From contig JNEU01000695.1 of the NCBI GenBank assembly GCA_000697475.1, forward strand, positions 34,086 to 98,085: a DNA stretch of 64,000 nucleotides, read 5' to 3'. Made by a program: the position numbers and the translations under genes. Source of the DNA: Lichtheimia corymbifera B2541 (taxonomy: Eukaryota; Mucoromycota; Mucoromycetes; Mucorales; Lichtheimiaceae). Positions 60,336 to 64,000 of this stretch are shown here, one piece after another. The notes under the pieces are model-generated. The model saw nothing but the letters and a program-made list of their open reading frames with translations. It searched no databases and had not been told where the DNA came from. Positions within the stretch are counted from its first letter, which is position 1; every line of letters begins with the position of its first letter.

Positions 60336-61064
60336 TTAGCATATGATTGTTGGCTTGAATATCATGTTTCTTTTTAATATTACATTGCCGTTAAAATGAT
60401 AGGGAGGAGACGATCGTTTTTTTTTTTTTGTCTTTGATTTCAACTGAAGGTCTCGTAAGCAAGTTCTTCGATTGTTGACAGAGAAAGTGATATCGTTGGA
60501 CACATGTTTTACGAGCGATGACATCCATAGCTGCATGGGAATGCGATCAAATATGGTAATAAAGTAGGCTGGAGGTAACATGATTCTCGCAGATGATGGT
60601 AATTTTGGATCTCGATGAGGAGGATCACCAGGTGGGATGACCCAACGACCATATGTATTAAATCCTGTGGTCATAATATGTATCTCATTTTGTGCTTTGG
60701 GTATCAGCCACTTTTTCTTAGCTGCTTGGTTGCCATTCAACAGTCGAAGACTTCACAGTAAGCTATCATGCAAGGAAAGCACTTTGTACTACTTGCATCA
60801 TGTCAACACCATGCCGAATATAGTTATCAATGACAGAACGTACCACAATATAATCCAGCTTTGCATATGCATCGTGACAGGTACATAGCTCAATGTCATA
60901 TGTGCATGATCAGGAAATTGATTGATTTCACCTAAAGGCTTTATCTTATTACAGAAGCCAAAGATGACCAGACTCGACAACAACAAAGTACTATAAATGA
61001 CTACAACAAGAGGACTGATACACGTCCACAGAATTACCAAAAGGCTATGCATCATGGCGCTCAC
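60336..61064 (-). CDS. Possible small membrane protein of unknown function
   Basis: Two reading frames on the minus strand look like parts of one gene. The first part, from Met at 61064, has one strong hydrophobic segment (LLVILWTCISPLVVVIYSTL and on) followed by EINQFPDHAHMTLSY. A donor-like GTACCT follows at about 60894. The second part (about 60730-60336) reads NGNQAAKKKWLIPKAQNEIH, FNTYGRWVIPPGDPPHRDPK, SARIMLPPAYFITIFDRIPM, with a Lys-rich tail. The exact acceptor is not resolved. I do not recognise the family. The hydrophobic start could be a signal anchor. Confidence is modest because the region borders repeats. Confidence 0.4.
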
Positions 61065-61324
61065 AGACTATGTTAAATCTCGATTTATGGTATAATTTAA
61101 AAATACAAGATGATCCATTTAAAAGCAAAGCATACTACTACAGCTAACAAAATAGGAGCATGTATGTGGTGGATCCAATGAGCAAAGGCTTCAAATATCT
61201 ACTCTTCGGGGGGTTGATATCCATGCCCAAAGGGATTCGTGTTCAAGACTCTTCACAGTAGCTTATTGTGTCTTCACCTCTCCAAGGATCTTTGGCTAGT
61301 TGAAGAGAAGTGGGTATCGAAAAG

Positions 61325-63075
61325 TCGAAGAATAGGACATAGTAGTGTGGATGTTTAAGTGAACAGGGTAGGGAACAGTATCACCAAATAAGAAGGTGTG
61401 AGTGAATCATATATAGAGTCAACGGGTGTCATTGTGCCATTGTATTTTGGCTGCTGCCGTCATAATCATTCTTCATCCATGATTGCAAAATAGCTGCTGT
61501 TTGTATTGAATCCGGTACTCCTATACATCCATAGCTGTAAAACACCTTTCACCAATTCCATCCCATCCATCATCATCCTCAGCCGTATCCACGTGATATG
61601 ATCCCATCCTTCCTGCCGACAACTTGCCAAATACCCAAAGCAACATTCCATGGCCTCTCATTGCTGTACTTGATTGCATCCATTTATTGTAACCATGCTG
61701 CTGGTATGTTCCCTTTCCCATCCCTTTGTTCATCAATCACTGGCTTGATCATTTTCTACGATAGCTCGACCAGTTTAAGAATGCGTGTCTTGCTTGATGG
61801 TTGATATGGCAACATCCAAACTAAATGGGCCAAGCGATCCAACTCGGTCAATATAGCCAATTCCTTCCATCCCATACACCAAAGCAATATCCAGATTCAT
61901 AGGAACTCGTATGTATTGATAACAGGTTGCTACACGTAAATAAAGCTGCTTCTATATGATGGCTATCTGTTGTTCACGTGAAAGAGGCTTCAGGACAAAG
62001 ATATTGCAAGTAAAGAATGCTGTTTAAGATAATCGATTGAAGGCTTTGCGAATAGCAGAGGAGTGTGCAAGAGCGAGTGCTGTATTAGAGTAACAAGGTT
62101 GTGAACGCTGTTTGAGACAGTGGAGTATAGTCATTGCTAATAGCAACTGCTGGAATGAATACTGTTATACTCGGTCGTCGTAGAGGAGTGCACAAGAGAA
62201 CGTGCAGTGTCAAGAAACGAGGATGTTGTAGTGGGGTACACACGCCATCGAATTGCCATTAAACCAAAGGCTTTTAGATCAATACAGCTGCAGGATTGAC
62301 ATGATGGGTCGAAGCAGGACAATCGTTTGCAGGTAGTAACTGTACTTGAATGGGGCAACAGTTGAGAATGGGAGGGGGAAGAGACAAGGAGTGGAAGAAG
62401 TGGGAAATTTAAAGAGGGCAGGCACTGCCATGCACGCTATAATTAATCCATGACCTTGATTGCCTCTCTCGAACCTCAAACTTGCACACAATATGCTCTT
62501 GGACATGCTGATCAACTTTGTCTTAATAAAGAACCCATGCTTCATTTGAAAATTTTGAATGGGAGGGTGTAATGTGGGGTTTACTATGGGCGGTCGGAAA
62601 TGGGGTACGCGCCGGATTTATCATATATCGATACAATATGTATTATCTTGGGATTGCCCCCTTTGAACTTGAAACTTGGTCAGAAGGTTCGCTGAGTCAT
62701 GCTGATCACTTCCATTCATTTAAAAATCGCAGGCTTCACTATAAAAGCTTTGAATGCGGGCGGCCCCAAATGTAGGCAAAAGTAAGGTCGACGCTCCCTA
62801 AGCCTGAGATCGCCCATCACGAGCCTAAAAATTTCATGCAAGGTAGTTTAGATCGCGACGAGCAATTTCGTCCTCATAAAGATGCTACGCTTCATTATGA
62901 AGATTTTGAATGGCAGCGTCCAAACGTTTGGACGGGAATATAGATAAGATGTACCGACCGCGCCCGCCGATATTGACCATTCTGAACATGAAACTTGGTC
63001 AGAAGGTGCTCTCGGCAACGCTGATCAACTTGATCTCATAAAAGACGCCACACTTCGTTATGACAATTTGAAGAA
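61325..63075 (-). repeat. Dispersed repeat, copy B (inverted relative to copy A)
   Basis: The reverse complement aligns with 24283-25985. Going down the minus strand there are four tandem modules beginning ATGAAGC or a variant, near 63060, 62900, 62740 and 62550. Then comes the shared body ending near 61325 at AAACATCCACACTAC. Shared blocks include CTCAACTGTTGCCCC, TGCAAACGATTGTCCTGCTT, TTTATTTACGTGTAGCAAC, GGTGTTTTACA and AGCAGCTATTTTGCAAT. Copy B has an extra stretch of about 200 bases (about 61995-62180) absent from copy A. No intact transposon protein is encoded. Confidence 0.75.
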
Positions 63076-63087
63076 ACAGGTACCTTT

Positions 63088-64000
63088 ATGATTTTACATA
63101 TGCTGTAAGCGTGATGCTATATGGAGAGTGGTGTTTGTTCATTGTGAAGTATCATGCAAATGAGCTGTGTTGCACAAAGAAGTCCGTCTGCATCTTCGGC
63201 TCTATCAGGGTCTACCTACTTGACAATGAACAAAGACCACTTGTCATATAGCATCACGCTTACAGCATATGTAAAACATAAAGGTGCCTGTATCTCTAAA
63301 CTTTGCAATGAAGCACAGGCTCTTTCATAGAACAAAGTTGCTCGTTGGGGTGGAGCGCACCTTGTGTGCAAGTTTCACGATCAACCTCGCCGATCCCAGA
63401 TTCACCCAATGTCACCACCGGCCTCGTCGAAAAAAAAGTTCAAGAGGTCGACCTGTTTCACTTTGGCTGGTGGTGACATTGGGTGAATCTGAGAATGGCG
63501 ACGGCGATCGTGAAACTTCTACACAGGGTGCGCTACACCCCGACGAGCAATATTGTTCTATGAAAGAGCCTACGTTTCATTGTAAAGTTTAGAGATATAG
63601 GCGTCTTTATGTTTTTCATATGCTGTAACTATAATGATATATGAAAGGTGGTCTTTGTTCATTGTCAAGTAGGTAGACCCCGATAGAGCCGAAGCTGCAG
63701 ACGGACTTCTTTGTGCAACACAGCTCATTTGCATGATACTTCCCAATGAACACACGCGACTTTCCATATAGCATTAAGCTTACAGCATATGTAAAAACAT
63801 AAAGGTGCCTGTATCTCTAAACTTTACAATGAAACGTGGGGTCTTCAATCGAGCAAAGTTGCTCGTCGGGGTGATAGACCCCACGCTTCATTGTAAAGTT
63901 TAGAGACACAAGCACCTTTATGTTTTACATATGATATAAGCGTGATGCTATATGGAGGGTGGTCTTTGTTCATTGTGAAGTATCATGCAAATGAGCTGTG
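63088..64000. repeat. Array of alternating palindromic arms, runs off the window
   Basis: The arm seen at 26601-27130 recurs here several times in alternating orientation. The segment 63092-63170 (ACATATGCTGTAAGCGTGAT through AAATGAGCTGTG) reappears in the same direction at about 63922-64000. Its reverse complement occurs at 63250-63270 and again at 63640-63785. 63140-63745 forms one long imperfect palindrome, and 63750-64000 a shorter one with a compact centre (GCTCGTCGGGGTGATAGACC near 63861). The pattern is what nested insertions or repeated copying of a foldback element would leave. Confidence 0.75.

Noticed and set aside
1..64000. tRNA, rRNA, CRISPR array, prokaryotic operon or prophage
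   Set aside because: No cloverleaf B-box (GGTTCGANTCC-like), no rRNA blocks and no regularly spaced identical repeats were seen; spliced eukaryotic genes rule out a prokaryotic origin.

Overview
The window is fungal nuclear DNA, most likely from a Mucoromycota mould of the order Mucorales (for example the Absidia/Lichtheimia/Cunninghamella group). The evidence is: many short introns of about 50-80 bases with GT-AG ends and some GC-AG ends; dense genes on both strands; coding trinucleotide tracts giving long poly-Q, poly-N, poly-S and poly-A runs; a regulator set typical of fungi (Scw1/Whi3-type RRM protein, APSES/KilA-N factor, AreA-type GATA factor); and an uncharacterised protein of a kind I recall as expanded in Mucoromycota. 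The species is inferred and was not tested. I rebuilt exon structures by hand from splice sites and reading phase. For almost every multi-exon gene the exon lengths sum to a whole number of codons.

Layout. 0-5 kb: a partial secreted Cys-rich protein, a single-pass membrane protein and an intronless HET-domain protein. 5-20.5 kb: USP39/Sad1 (splicing), an ENPP ectophosphodiesterase, Scw1/Whi3-like RRM protein, an ankyrin protein, a small unknown protein, the ER lectin Yos9/OS-9, a leucine-rich-repeat protein and an APSES/KilA-N factor. 20.5-24.2 kb: a long region with no convincing gene, upstream of the APSES gene. 24.2-29.6 kb: a repeat-rich gap with a dispersed repeat, a palindromic foldback element and small duplications. 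29.6-31.3 kb: an uncharacterised multi-exon gene carrying an in-frame TGA. 32.5-60 kb: TAF4, a secreted acidic repeat protein with a Kre9/Knh-like start, an ELMO-domain protein, a two-finger GATA factor, VPS33, three tandem MCT-type MFS transporters, the nucleoporin Aladin, a BTB/POZ protein and a CLIP-170-type microtubule plus-end protein. 60-64 kb: a possible small membrane-protein gene, then the inverted partner of the 24-26 kb repeat and an array of palindromic arms running off the window.

Most genes are unrelated housekeeping loci that share neighbourhood rather than a pathway. Themes that recur are RNA and transcription control (USP39, Scw1, APSES, TAF4, GATA), membrane traffic and ER quality control (Yos9, VPS33, ELMO), and cell-surface or wall proteins. 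The observations most worth following are the recurrent GC-AG introns, the paired 14+18-base microexons conserved in all three transporter paralogues, the GATA protein with two fingers split by introns at the same codon, and the inverted repeat and palindrome families that share one modular sequence.
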